From NCBI GenBank assembly GCA_024760905.1, contig CM045733.1, positions 16,007,501 through 16,071,500 on the forward strand: a stretch of DNA of 64,000 nucleotides. Reading direction: 5' to 3'. The notes below the pieces were generated by a model that had not been told where the DNA came from, made no database searches, and worked only from the letters and a program-made list of their open reading frames with translations. Of this stretch, positions 32,674-44,089 are shown one piece after another. This DNA comes from Plotosus lineatus (lineage: Eukaryota; Chordata; Actinopteri; Siluriformes; Plotosidae). Each line of letters starts with the position of its first letter. The first letter of the stretch is position 1. A program made the position numbers and the translations under genes.

Positions 32674-32755
32674 CGCGTGCTTGTTGCTCTGCTATGTTCT
32701 GGTGGTCTATTCAGACTGTATCTCCACCCAGTGCCAGCCTCCCTACGACTCGAGT
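32405..32755 (+). mobile_element. V-SINE with internal (GT)n
   Basis: GGCAAGGTTGTGTTGTGGTT head, TTTGATTCCCGGGC (B box), core TATGGTTTCCTCCCACAGTC and CCAAAGATGTTTAAAATTGCC. A (GT)n of about 75 bp (32604-32680) precedes a decayed tail. Confidence 0.78.
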
Positions 32756-33630
32756 GACGTATGAGCGTGTATATCAGTGACCAATACTGTTTATATAATC
32801 ATATAATTCTGTATATTTCCTGTGACCCTCAGTAAAGTGAGTCTCAACTGACTCATTTGATGATATCTATAAATAACTATGACATGTGTCTGATGTTATA
32901 CTAACAAATTTGAGGCACTGATAGTAAAAAGTTATAATCATTCATCAGATCAGAATTATAACGATTGTGTATATTTTCTCGAGATGGATGGTTCCAGAGC
33001 CCAAGCTATGCGTTGAGGTGAGTCCAACTATATCTAGTCGGTATCTCTCCGCCTCACACACCAGCTCAGGCTCCTTCCCCGTCAGAGAGGTGACATTCCA
33101 TATCCCAAGAGTCAGAGTCAGTAACCGAGGATCGGTCCAACAGAACCCATGCCTTTGACTGCCACCCAACTCACATTGCACCCAATCCCTATAGCCCCTC
33201 CCACAGATGGTGGGTCCATGGGAGGGCGGACCCATGTATCCTTTTCGGGCAGGGTCTGGCCTGGGTCCATGGGCAGAAGCCCGACCACCAGGTGCTCGCC
33301 TTCGAGCCCCTCACCCAGGCCTGGCTCCAGGGAGGGACCCCGGTGACCTGTGTCTGGGCAAGGGAAACTGTGTCCTCTTCTTTTGATTTAGCATAGAGGT
33401 TATCTGAACCGCACTTAGTTTGGACCTTCACCCAGGACCTGTTTGCCTTGAGTGACTCCAGCAGGAGCATTATGCCCCCGACAACATAACTCCTAGGATC
33501 ACTAGGTCGTGCAACCCCTCCACCATGATAAGGTGGCGATTCAAGGAGGGGCCTCTAGAACGGCTCTTTCTCCGCATTGACAGGGGGCAGTTGAGGTGGC
33601 TCGGGCATCTGGTCTGGACACCATCCTGGT

Positions 33631-33832
33631 GTGGTGTTTCAGGCATGCTCAACCGGGAAGAGTTCCCCGGGGTCAACCTAGAACACGCCGGAGGGACTGT
33701 CTCTCGGCTTGTCTGGGAACGCCTCCTTAGTGTGGTGTTTCAGGCATGCTCAACCGGGAAGCGTTCCCTGGGGTCAACCTAGAACACGCTGGAGGGACTG
33801 TCTCTCGGCTTTTCTGGGAACGCCTCAGTGTC
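33631..33832 (+). repeat. 101-bp tandem duplication inside Rex3 3' end
   Basis: GTGGTGTTTCAGGCATGCTC begins at 33631 and again at 33732. The two units differ by few substitutions (e.g. GAAGAGTTCCCCGG versus GAAGCGTTCCCTGG). Confidence 0.92.
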
Positions 33833-33918
33833 CCCCCGGAAGAGTTAGAGGAAGTGGCTGGGGAGAGGGACGTCTGGACCTCTTTGCTTAGTTTGCTGCC
33901 CCCGCGACCTGAGCGGAA

Positions 33919-33967
<49 letters not shown>
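33919..33967. repeat. (GAT)n tail of Rex3
   Basis: About 16 GAT triplets form the 3' tail of the retrotransposon and have probably expanded after insertion. Confidence 0.93.
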
Positions 33968-33980
33968 GTGTATATTTTCT

Positions 33981-34484
33981 TTTACACTAAACCTAGAAAC
34001 ATTACTGAGGTAATAAAATGATTTGCTGCGAGGGGTAAAAGGTTGATGAGATACAGTGGCAGCAAAAACAACCTCATACTGTCTGAAAGTATAATTACAG
34101 TTATTTTAATAACGCCAACAGTGTGTTTCAGTTGGTAGACTTGCGTACTTAAATTTGCATTTCAGGTGAGTAAGTACGGCATGCAGTGCACTGGGTGAGT
34201 ATTTCTTCGTGTTTTCCATCTTGGGTACATAACAGAAGTCGAGGGATCATGAAACATTTATCAGCAAGTTGGAGAAGGGAATGACGTTGACGCAGATAGT
34301 ACCGTAATTTTTCCACATTAAATGCAATAGCTATCCAAACAAAATTTATATTAATAATATATATAGCTATATTATTAATAACTAGTGACAAAATTTTAAA
34401 CATGTGAAAAACATTCAGCAGATATCAGTCATGTATCTATCATATATCAGTTCAAATGTTGTGATCTGTAGCACTTTAAATTTA
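33981..34484. other. Unassigned sequence
   Basis: AT-rich with TAATAATATATATAGCTATA near 34350. No element recognised. Confidence 0.5.
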
Positions 34485-34763
34485 TTTTCCAAGCTGCTTT
34501 ATCCATTATTATTGTTGCAGGGAGGTTGGATCCCAGTCGACGCTCGGTGCAGTTCAATAAAACATAAAACATCACTAAGGCAAACACACACACAACCAGT
34601 CACACTCACATTCACATCTAAGGGCAACTGAGAGCATGCATGTCTTTGGACTGTTGGAGGAAACCTGGGCATCTGGAGGAATCCACACAACACGCAAGCA
34701 ACCCAAACAGAAACGGCATAGCGCATGGGTCATAAACCAATGACCTTCTTGCTGCGAGGTGAA
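34485..34763 (-). mobile_element. V-SINE copy, minus strand
   Basis: Reverse tail (AAGCTGCTTTATCCATTATT), CACTCACATTCACATCTAAG, reverse core (TCTTTGGACTGTTGGAGGAA) and reverse head (AATGACCTTCTTGCTGCGAG). Confidence 0.78.
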
Positions 34764-34798
34764 ATTAATTAATTAATGTTATTTTTTTTTAATATATA

Positions 34799-36058
34799 CA
34801 GTAGGGCCTTGACCATTCACGGTTCAGCGCTCACGCCCTCGCATACTCGCGTATTGCCGAAAAACCTGGAAGTAACTGGCACGTGATTCAAATTTAGCCA
34901 ATGGCTGAGAGCTTTTGTTCTCCCTCCTGCTGATTGGTTGCAGATCATGTGTACACCTTGTTTTTATCCTTCAAGTACATGTCATCAACATGACTGCTTG
35001 AATTGTGAATTCATGTTTTTTACTGTGTTTTTAATGATGATTTAAGCGCTATGATGTCACTCAAATGCCCTGCATCTTCTCTAGCTTCTGGTAAGGAGCC
35101 TAAGTGCTTTATTCATGAATAATATTATCACACTACAAAATACCCAGTGGCAGTGGTGGTCTAGTGGTATAGGGCGCTGGATCGCTGATCCAAAGGTTGG
35201 GGGTTCGAGTCCCACTCTGCACAAGGTTGTCACTGTCCCCTCAGTGGAGCTAACTGGGTTATCAAAGGCCGACCATGTCTCTCACTGTCTATGGTGTGAG
35301 GCATGTAAAAGAACCATTGCTGACTTTCGACAAGAGTAGCTGCAAAGCCGTCGGCGTGTTTCCGCCCTGCGATGGTCTGGTAAGATGTCCAGGGTGTACT
35401 CTGCCCTCGCCCGAAGTTGGCTGGGATGGGCGCCAGCCTTCCCACGACCCAAATTAGGATTAAGCATGTACAGAAAATGAACTGATGAACTGAACACTAC
35501 AAAATTAAACAGTTTTCACTTAATCGCTATTACATTTTACTACATTATTATTATAAGCGCCAAACCCGGAAGCTACTGGCACCTGATTCAAATGTAGCCA
35601 GTGGTTGAGAGCTTTTATTTCTCCCTCCTGCTGATTGGTTGAAGATGATGTGTACACCTCTTTTTTTCTCCTTCATATACAAGTTATCAACGTGATTGCT
35701 TGAATTGTGAATTCACGTTTTTTTTTGTGTGTGTGTTTTTAATGATTATTTAAGCCCTATGAAGATACTCATACGCCCTGCATTTTCTCTAGCGTCTGGT
35801 AAGGAGCCTAAACGCTTTATTTATTCATAAATATTATCACAGTGTGAAATTATAAAGTTTTTACTAAATCATTACTACATTTTACTGCATTATTACTGTA
35901 TTAATGAGTAATAATGTCTATAGGATGTGTTTAAGAAACATATTTTAGTGCATGTAATATCATACATAGCGTTTAAAAACCGCATCAATAACGCGCGGAT
36001 TTTTTTGATCAGCGGGAAGGGCCGGAACTGAACCATCCTGAAAAATGGGGACCTACTG
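34799..36058 (+). mobile_element. Tigger-2 element split by SINE-B
   Basis: CAGTAGGGCCTTGACCATTC and reverse CAGTAGGTCCCCATTTTTCA ends beside TA. Subtracting the 352-bp SINE and one 12-bp duplication leaves 896 bp, the same length as the copy at 14006-14901. Both internal ~337-bp units are present; the second transposase-like start is decayed. Confidence 0.86.
35142..35493 (+). mobile_element. SINE-B inside Tigger-2
   Basis: GGCAGTGGTGGTCTAGTGGT head, intact B box GGGTTCGAGTCC, L2-type tail. ACACTACAAAAT repeats at 35130-35141 and 35494-35505. Confidence 0.94.
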
Positions 36059-36059
36059 T

Positions 36060-36115
36060 ACTGCAATAATCCCTCAAAGCAAATTTGGCTTCTGCATTTA
36101 ACCCATCCAAAGTGA

Positions 36116-36173
<58 letters not shown>

Positions 36174-36395
36174 GCACACACTTGGAGCAATGGGATGTCA
36201 CATACTGCAGTGTCCAGAGAGCAGTCGGGGGTTAGGTGCCCCTCAGCCGTGAAGGTGGAGGGAGGGAAGTTGCTTCTCACTCACTCCACGCAACCACCAC
36301 TCATTTTTCTTTTTGGTACAGGAATCCAACCAGCGACCTTCTTGGTCATAAAGCCGCTTCTTGAACCAACAGGCCATACAGGCTGCTCCTGTAAA
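36060..36395 (-). mobile_element. Another tRNA-derived SINE, minus strand
   Basis: Reverse of a widespread fish SINE ending TTGGATGGGTTAAATGCAGA. The centre has an expanded (CA)n (36117-36172), then the reverse of CCAAGTGTGTGCTTG and of the tRNA-like head (GGTTGGATTCC, GGCCTGTTGGTTCAAGAAG). Confidence 0.7.
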
Positions 36396-36592
36396 TTGCG
36401 AACCGCTACATCACTTACCACCATGTAGTAATCATAATTTGTGCACATAGTGTACTACATGGTGTGTGTAGTGTACACACGGAAGTATATGAAATGAGAC
36501 ACAACACAGAAGTTCACGGAGTTACAAAACCTGTTGTCATACTTTTTTTTTTTTTTTTTGACAAAAATTCAGCCCCAAAAGTCACCAAACTA

Positions 36593-36980
36593 AGGCGCTG
36601 GATCACTGATCCCAAGGTTAGGGGTTCAAGCCCCACCCTCATCGGGTTATCACTGTCCCCCCCAGTGCAGCTATCAGGCTCTCACTGTCTATGGTGAAGG
36701 GATCATGTAAAAGAACCATTGCTGACTTTCATCAAGAGTAGCTGCATAGCTGTCAGCATGTGTCTGCCCTGTGATGGCCTGGTGAGTCATCCTGGGTGTA
36801 CTCTGCCCTCACTGAGATGGGCACCAGCCTCCTTATGGCCCTAATTAGGATGTGTCTGCCTTATGATGGTCTTGCGAGCTGTCCAGGGTGTACTCTGCCC
36901 TCGCCTTGAATTGGCTGAAATGGGCGCCAGCCTCCCCGTGACCTGAATTAGGATTAAGCGGTTCAGAAAATGAATGAGAT
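36593..36980 (+). mobile_element. SINE-B with a duplicated L2-type tail
   Basis: GGCGCTGGATCACTGATCCC head (A box lost) and body, then a tail ending CCTAATTAGGA at about 36851. A second tail follows immediately (TGTGTCTGCCTTATGATGGT ... GAATTAGGATTAAGCGGTTC). The two tail copies differ in sequence, so this is a recombinant or tail-into-tail insertion rather than recent slippage. Confidence 0.82.
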
Positions 36981-37319
36981 GAAGTCACCATATTTTAAGC
37001 TTATATCAACAATAATTGCAAATAAATGTTTTATTTGTCAGAGTCTTTTGGACAAGCCAAGATAAATCTGTTAGTTCATGTCAGTTATTATAAAGGGCTT
37101 ACGGCAATGCTGTGTTGCCTTAGGAACATCATTCTTCTTATTTCCCTGCTTGAACTTGATGCATGAGGAGATCTTTGGCTTTTTAATCAAATGAAAGGTA
37201 GCTGAAAAAAAACAGTGTAGGATTTGCTAATCATTTTTTACTGAAATTAAAAAAAAATCTCGTTTGCTATCGAAAAGTCGTTTATAATATGCATTTGAAT
37301 AATGTCTTTAAATCTAATA
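36981..37319. other. Unassigned sequence
   Basis: No recognisable element. Confidence 0.5.
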
Positions 37320-37794
37320 CAGGGATTCCTCACTTTCCGCGGTTAACTGGGACCGAGATCTCCCTGCAAACACTGAATTCCGCAAAGTAGGATCACCCCC
37401 CCCCCCCCGACTGACGTATATGTACATGTATATGTGTATATAATAATCAATAAATACATATTCAACACTATAAATGCTTTTAATAACAATTAAACATTCA
37501 AAAATAATGCATAAGATGTAAATAAAATATAAATACATGCACACACATATGCGCACCATAAAAATGCAAGTAGTTTTGTTGGGGGGTTTTGGGTTGTTTT
37601 TTTTTGTTTTTGTTTATTTGGATTTTTTTTTTTTTTTTTTTTTTTTGCATAATTGGCCTTGTTTTGTGGCATTTTCCTTAACTTTTCTCCCTGTTCTTCC
37701 TTAATTTACTTATATTTTAATTCAATGAATATTTAAAAAAAAACCCACACAATAAGCTGCATGAATTGAAGCGCGAAGTAGCGAGGGATCCCTG
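37320..37794 (-). mobile_element. Tigger-1 MITE
   Basis: CAGGGATTCCTCACTTTCCG to (reverse) CAGGGATCCCTCGCTACTTC, TA on both sides. Internal T run of about 26 nt. Confidence 0.78.
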
Positions 37795-38444
37795 TATTAC
37801 AAATAAAAAATATATCTGCAATATTTATGTTCTACAGTTATAAATAAAGGCATAAATCTTCAGCATGCATAAATATATCCAACTGAATGTATTCTCTCCC
37901 TGAAAGGGGGGGGGGGTGGTTTGTAACAAGCATAATATATACTCTGGAGCCTCATTAAAAACCAAATAAGGTTGGTAGGGTATGTAGTGTAATTTATACT
38001 TTATACAGTCAAGTGCTGTATTGCTCTGGTCTCATGGTGTCGACGTGAGATGGCAGTCCATCTTGTGTGTCCCTCTTGCATGTCTCTGGCTCCTGGACAT
38101 GTAGTACAGACATATGGCCACCATCTGCTCCAACCTGGATACGCTGAGGCATGCAGGCAGGCGGGTCTCAAACAGGGGTCTCTGAGCCACTTTAACCCTT
38201 CCGAGGCTTCATATGGCCGGACAGGACAAACAGAGATGTAATCTTCAACATGAAACAAGGCACTGCTCCTCCTCACACATCAGTCATCACGCTGTGAGTA
38301 GTGGAGGTGCTTTGGAAATTAATTCTGTCATACAGGCTCAGGAGGGGAACGTTGGTGGGTGTTGGCAAATTGAAATGTGGCAGGAAAAAATTAGGCTTGT
38401 TATTAAATGTCACATAAGTCATAATATTTGATTTAATGCATATT
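37795..38444. other. Unassigned sequence
   Basis: A G-run (GGGGGGGGGG) near 37907. The region 38030-38240 is moderately GC-rich with open frames on both strands that I do not recognise. Confidence 0.5.
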
Positions 38445-38580
38445 CCATCAGTGTGTTTCTGCCCTGCGATGGACTGGGGAGCTGTCCAGGGTGTATTCTG
38501 CTCTCACCCAGAGTCTACTGAGATGGGCGCCAGTCTCTCCTTGACCCTATTTAGGATTAAGCGGTTCGGAAAATGAATGA
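38445..38580 (+). mobile_element. SINE-B tail fragment
   Basis: CAGTGTGTTTCTGCCCTGCG to GGATTAAGCGGTTCGGAAAA (GAAT)n. No head or body. Confidence 0.78.
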
Positions 38581-38594
38581 ATGACATTCCCCGT

Positions 38595-38960
38595 GGACGG
38601 GGCAGTGGTGGTCTAGTGGTATAAGGCGCCGGATCGCTGATCCAAAGGTTGGGGGTTCGAGTCCCACTCTCCACAGGGTTGTCACTACCCCCCCCCCCCC
38701 CCCCCCCAGTGCAGCTAACTGGGTTATCAAAGGCGGGCCATGTCTCTCACTGTCTATGGTGTGAGGCATGTAAAAGAACCATTGCTGACTTTCGACAAGA
38801 GTAGGCTGCAAAGCTGTCGGCGTGTTTCCGCCCTGCGATGGCCTGGCGAGCTGTCCAGGGTGTACTCTGCCCTCGCCCTGAGTTGGCTGGGGTGGGCACC
38901 AGCCTCCCCGCGACCCTAATTAGGATGAAGCGGTTACAGAAAATGATGATGATGATGATG
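38595..38960 (+). mobile_element. SINE-B, full length
   Basis: GGGGCAGTGGTGGTCTAGTG head to GGTTACAGAAAATGATGATG tail. ATGACATTCCCCGT repeats at 38581-38594 and 38961-38974. The C-run near 38690 is 18 nt. Confidence 0.94.
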
Positions 38961-38974
38961 ATGACATTCCCCGT

Positions 38975-39379
38975 AAGTGGGTTTCTATTGCTCCTTAGTA
39001 TAAAATAAAAAGAATAATTTTAAATATTTCACAAAACTTTTTATATTCAAAGCAAAATATCTCTTTACCCACCTCATGTGGGTGTCAAAACTGTCGGCAA
39101 TATCTGCCTTTTCCTTTCAATTCATGTATTTCCATTAGTTATCTCTATTCACAATTTTTAACTGTGCACTAACCAGGTTATACTAAGTCACACATAGCCA
39201 GTTAATACATGGGAACTGTGACTGGGACGATTGTGGCCATTCCGTGACCATTCTGGCGGATTTTCGAGGCGGTCTGTCACAGTAAAATGGGCCAGAACCC
39301 CTCCCTGAGCAGCCTGAGCATCTGCGATGGATATGTTAAGGCTGTCATGTCTACCAGCAGTAATTGCAATGCATACATG
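38975..39379. other. Unassigned sequence
   Basis: No recognisable element. Confidence 0.5.
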
Positions 39380-39585
39380 GTGGTAGGGTAGTGCTGGCTC
39401 TAGTGGTTAATCCAATGTGTTACTACTCCGGAGGTCAGCTGTTCCAACCCCACCATCACCACTGATGGGCCCTTGAGCAAGGCCCTTAACCCTCACCTCA
39501 ATTGCTCAAGTTGTATTAAAAAAAAGTGATGTTTGTAAGTCACCCTGGACAAGAGCGTCTGCCAAATGCTGCAAATGTAAATAAG
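39380..39585 (+). mobile_element. SINE-E
   Basis: CTGGCTCTAGTGGTTAATCC (A-box region), GTTCCAACCCC (B-box region), CCTTGAGCAAGGCCCTTAAC and the tail ACAAGAGCGTCTGCCAAATG. A common fish tRNA-derived SINE pattern. Confidence 0.75.
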
Positions 39586-40279
39586 TGGCAGTTGCTGCTT
39601 CATACACATTGTTAAGTTTACAGAAATCTATGGGGAGTTGTTTTTTTCTGGGTTTTACTCCCACAGTCCAAACATTATGCATATTAAGCTGTGATCTCAT
39701 TTGGGCAATAATGCCTGATAATGTGCAATATCTGATCGATTTTTAGGTTGAGAGCAAGCATAAGGTGTCTGCGACCGATATCGTCAGCCATTTCACTGAC
39801 TGTGAGTGACTGTGAACAAGGAATCCGCCAGTTGTGGAAAATCGTCCTTTTTTTTTTTTTTAAGCCTGTTTCCAAATGTTGGATGAATACACAGGATAAT
39901 CTTCTAATCGATGACTTTCACCAACTATCCACAGAAGAGTCTGAGACCATTTTGGTCGATCACAGATAGTCACTCTGTTCTTGGACCAATAACTATGGTC
40001 ACGGATATCGTCAGCTTGGTTCGCCACTACGGGCGTTGATTGTAGCCCACAGAGTTTCAGACCGTCTCAGACAATTTGGAACTCTTCGTAACTGTCCGCA
40101 ACCATGTCTGAGACTGTAGTTGGGAATAGTTTGTGACATGGTCGTCAACGTCAAAGAAGTCAGTCAAAAATGATTGCCAACCACTGCTGGCCAATCATTG
40201 CAGATCATCACCGGCAGTTACCAAATTAAAAATCACAGGCAATCACCAATATTTCGCCCAAATGAGTTCTGGTCGTTCG
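39586..40279. other. Unassigned sequence, possibly an unnamed repeat
   Basis: Phrases such as TGACTGTGAGTGACTGTGAA, TGATTGCCAACCACTGCTGG and GCCAATCATTGCAGATCATC suggest internally repetitive DNA, but no element end is visible. Confidence 0.4.
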
Positions 40280-40420
40280 GCTGACTAGCTATTCCAAACT
40301 CTCCCTTGGTGTGAATGTGTGTGAACTGTTGTGTGTGTGCTTTGACCCTGTGATGGTCTGGCAAGCTATTTGACCCTAGTACGATTAAGCCGCTTGGCAA
40401 ATAAGCGAGTGAGAGAGTGA
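40280..40420 (+). mobile_element. V-SINE/L2-type tail fragment
   Basis: CTAGCTATTCCAAACTCTCC, GACCCTGTGATGGTCTGGCA and ACGATTAAGCCGCTTGGCAA. Confidence 0.65.
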
Positions 40421-42115
40421 ATACGAAATCCATAGTAAATCCAGTAGGTCATCAATGCCTTATGGATGCCGTCTCGGTTGCAAGAGATGAATAGATCTGG
40501 CATTCGATTCACAGTGATCTCCAACATGACCAAACTTTCTCACCCAGACCTATAGGTAGCTCCCTTACTTTTGTGCTGACAGAATGGCACAGAACACACT
40601 GAACAATGCTGGTTGACCCCATAAGGTAAAAAAAGATCATCTACAGGCATCTAGCACAAGGTGATGCCGAAAATGTAGGACTGGGCCATCAGTGGACAGA
40701 CTGCTAATTCCATTTTTATGTACGTTCGATTAAATATGTTTATTTACAATGTGTTTTCTCCTAAAAGTGAACGTTATATCCTTTAAGAACTCTTTAGTTG
40801 TCTCGAAGGAACCATTAAAGGTTCCATGACCGAGATTTTCCATTATAGATGGGTTCCTGGATGAGTCCATAAAGAGAGTTAACAGTCCAATCAACCTCGT
40901 ATCAGCTGTTCTTTTTAAGTTTGGTTTGGAGGTCTAACTTCAGGATCTCCTGGCGATAACGTTTAATGGTGATAAAGCAAGTGCTTTTGTCAGATGCCAC
41001 CTTGGGAGCTCAGTGTTTTTCCCCCAAAGAGAGTAGCTATGTGCTTACTTTTGTCCTACTTTGGCAGCATTTCACAGCAATTCGAGTTATAATGTTATCT
41101 GGGTTCGATTCTAAAAAAAAATGACTGTTGTTTGTGGAGACTTAGAGATGAGAGCCAAAGAAGAAGTAGGGAAAAAAACTAAGTGATAAACAGCTTGCGG
41201 TGGAATAGAACAGCTTGTTTTTTTCTTGACTGACTCATCTTAAACATTGGCTTCAGTTATTTTTTTTTGTATTTCTCATTTCTCCTTTGTCTTTGCTTAC
41301 AGTACTTTAGAATCTGAAGAATGCTTCATTCAAATATGCATGTGTGTAATAGGAAATTATTATATATAATATATAGGCACCTTGCGATATGGTTTGACTT
41401 CTTTAGGAATAGTCATTTAATGTACAATGATGTATACTCGAGGGAAGATATTATTCTCTTCCCATTTTTATTATTACTCATAAATATTGTTACAGTGTTG
41501 AATAGCCATGTTAGACAACATCACAGTGTCAAATAACTTGGTTGTGTATATCAAAAGAGTACTGGTATTGCTCATCTTTACAGAATAATTTGTGTGGCGT
41601 GCAATTTGTTGAAGCAATGCAGAGATTATTGAAAAAAATGACCATAGAAAGCACGACACTCTGCAAGCTTATTCTGTGGATAACCAATGTAGAACAACCA
41701 CTTTTTCCCCCTGAAGTGCGCAGCATGTGATATTTTAGATGATAAAACTCCCCACATACAAAAGGCACCTACCTTTCACTTGTTCCTTTTGGCGAGGGGC
41801 TGATCCTGTCCCACAATGTTTCTCATTTACATATATCCTATAATGGTGGATACAAGATGCAACCTTTTATTAATGTTGCAGCACGATTCAGAATTACAAT
41901 CCCGGCTCATAAAAATATGCAGGCAGAGGTTAAATGATCAGGCTGACAGGATATCGGTGGAAAGACAGAATGGTATATGTGAGAAAGGCAAAGTACATAT
42001 ACAGAAGGTGTGTGAAGCAAGCAAAGATCATACATGGAAAAGCAAATACAGTCAATTAAATAAGTTTATTACACCGGCAAACACACAGAGATGATGCTGT
42101 GCAAGGTGAGTGTGG
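40421..42115. other. 1.7 kb of unassigned sequence
   Basis: The longest stretch without repeat signatures. It has short frames on both strands, none with a known domain. It is a candidate for single-copy sequence. Confidence 0.5.
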
Positions 42116-42845
42116 ACCGTATTTTTCGAACCATAAGGCACACATAAAAACCTTAAATTTGACTCTGCGTCCTATAATCCAGTGCGCCTTATGTGCGGAC
42201 GAAGCCGTGCGACTCCATATCACTGATGCCGTCAAAACCCAAGTGAAGCAAACTATTTCAGAGCATACAATCAGTCTGGATGAATATCCCTCTAGATATT
42301 GGTGTCAACAGGTCGTGAATTAGAGTGATCTGGGTTTTATGTCCAAATACCCCATTGCAGCTATCCTAGTCCAGTGACTCGCTGAGGAATACGTGAGTGA
42401 CGCCGTTGCTTTAAGGGGGCATAGCTGAGAGAAGTTACCTCATTACCCGGAAGACTTTTTCCACCTAATCTCCGTCTCTGTTGATCTGCGACTTGATGCA
42501 TGCGAGGAAATAATAGATAATAAAATATAAAAATATAATACAATAATAAAAAATACTAGTGGAGTCCAGGCTTTATGTCCAACTCTCGCAACTCTTAAAC
42601 TCAGTCACTGAAGATGAACAATTTGGTGGATTTGTGGAAGAGGAATGAACTGAAAAAGTGAGTTTATTGTTGTATATTGGTATAACTGAACAATGTTAAG
42701 AGTTTTTGTGAGAGTTGAATCAAGTTTGACTTATCTGACTTTTGTTTCGCTTGGTGCGCCTTATAATGTGGTGCACCTTGTGTATGGCCCGCTGTCGTTC
42801 ATTGATATTCCACCTTATAATCCAGTGCACCTTATGGGCTGAAAG
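42116..42845. mobile_element. DNA transposon with GCGCCTTAT subterminal repeats
   Basis: ACCGTATTTTTCGAACCATA is a terminal motif of a widespread fish DNA element. Subterminal words TAATCCAGTGCGCCTTATGT (left), GGTGCGCCTTATAATGTGG and TAATCCAGTGCACCTTATGG (right) are repeated. The right terminus is lost. Superfamily not certain (pogo/Tigger-like suspected). Confidence 0.55.
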
Positions 42846-43070
42846 CTGGGGTGACTGGAGTCCTTTTATCAGATGACAGTTCTGACAGGTGTACTGGGGA
42901 TCATATGATGTGGTTGCCAAACGTGACATGACTGGGAGCATGTGATGTCGCTAAATCCGTGATGAGTACGCCCATTGTACTGAATTGAAATGTATTAACA
43001 GCAGGGTGCGCTTGAACAAGAGACTGGCCTTGACCGGGACTTTTTAATTTAACAAATAACAAAGGTAATG

Positions 43071-43225
43071 TTGGGTTGCACGGTGGCATGATGGTTTGGG
43101 CGTCTGCCACACAAGTTTGAGTCCCAGATTTGGATGTTTATGTGTATGGTTTTCATGTTCTACTTGTGTCTGTGTGGGTTTTCTCTGGGTACTCACAGTC
43201 CAAAGACATTTATCTACCTCTTAGA
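43071..43225 (+). mobile_element. V-SINE head and core fragment
   Basis: GGTTGCACGGTGGCATGATG head, GTTTGAGTCCC B box, core GGGTTTTCTCTGGGTACTCA. Confidence 0.75.
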
Positions 43226-43230
43226 CTAAT

Positions 43231-43340
43231 TGGCAGCAGCTCACTGGTTAAGGCTCTGGGTTACTGATCAGAAGCCTCAGTACGACCAAGCTGCACCGTT
43301 GAGTCCTTGAGCAAGGCCCTTAACCCTCAATCGCTTAGTT
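43231..43340 (+). mobile_element. SINE-E, interrupted by hAT
   Basis: GCAGCTCACTGGTTAAGGCT, CTTGAGCAAGGCCCTTAACC. The hAT element is inserted after TCGCTTAGTT, and the SINE resumes briefly at 44067. Confidence 0.72.
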
Positions 43341-44066
43341 CAGGGGTTGGGAACCTATGGCTTGCAAGCCAGATGTGGCTCTTTTGATGACTGTATCTGG
43401 CTCTCAGATAAATCAGGTGGCCTTTCTTAACAGAATAACAAATACATAATTTCACTGTCATTTAAAGAAAATACAAAAAACATCAAATAAAACAACAACA
43501 GATGAATAAATCTCACTGTGGTGCGCAGCGGAGAGACAATCCTTTCAGTACCCCAGTATGTGGGTGGGTCCGATACCTTGAAAGTCTCATTTTATTGGAT
43601 TCTAACAACAGCCGCAGACTGCGCGTGTTGTTTTTTGAGTAAAGAGGTAAATTTCCCTCGTTTTTGATCAGCTCATTTGCGAAACACAAATGGACAGACA
43701 TGGAAAAACTTCAACCCACAGACCAGCTGATTGCCAAAACTTGGAACACACTTCCTGTCACATAAATACTGCAGTGTGAGTCCTGTTGTATTGACCATGT
43801 TTGGCTCCACATGCGCATGCGAGCAGTCCTTCTCACCTGAAAAACATCAAGACCAACCTGCGGTCACGTTTAACAGACGGAAGCCTAAACATCTGCATGA
43901 ATCTGAACCTCAGCACGTATCAACCAGACTACAAAGCCATCAGCAATACCATGCAGCACCAGAAATCGCATTAATAGTAAGACGTGTTTTTCTTGTTATT
44001 TATTAATAACATATTTTAAAATATCTTTTTTTTGGCTCTCTTAGTCAAAAAGGTTTCCGACCCCTG
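43341..44066 (+). mobile_element. hAT (Charlie-type) element, 726 bp
   Basis: CAGGGGTTGGGAACCTATGG at the left and reverse CAGGGGTCGGAAACCTTTTT at the right. GCTTAGTT is exactly repeated at 43333-43340 and 44067-44074. It keeps part of the transposase C-terminus. Confidence 0.94.
43775..43975 (+). pseudogene. hAT transposase C-terminus, frameshifted
   Basis: LTMFGSTCACEQSFS is in one frame, then a shift, and SRLTDGSLNICMNLNL in the next, up to a stop. This is the hAT dimerisation domain; a single frame break lies near 43830. Catalytic residues upstream are missing. Confidence 0.82.
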
Positions 44067-44089
44067 GCTTAGTTGGATAAATGGTTGTC

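Larger units (their letters stand above)
32980..33967. mobile_element. Rex3: Rex3 (RTE clade) retrotransposon with 5' inversion
   Basis: The right part (33545-33967, plus strand) is the Rex3 3' coding end (GGCAGTTGAGGTGGCTCGGG; RxQLRWxGHLV, WERL, PPEELEE residues) and a GATGAT tail. The left part (32980-33540, minus strand) is the 5' UTR and start of the endonuclease (IWNVTSLTGKEPELVCEAER, DIVGLTSTHSLGSG). GTGTATATTTTCT repeats at 32967-32979 and 33968-33980, so both parts arrived in one event. The order is that expected from twin priming. The middle of the element, including RT, is absent. A 101-bp tandem duplication lies at 33631-33832. Confidence 0.88.

Noticed and set aside
33919..33966. 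Independent (GAT)n microsatellite
   Set aside because: It is the Rex3 3' tail, bounded by the target duplication.
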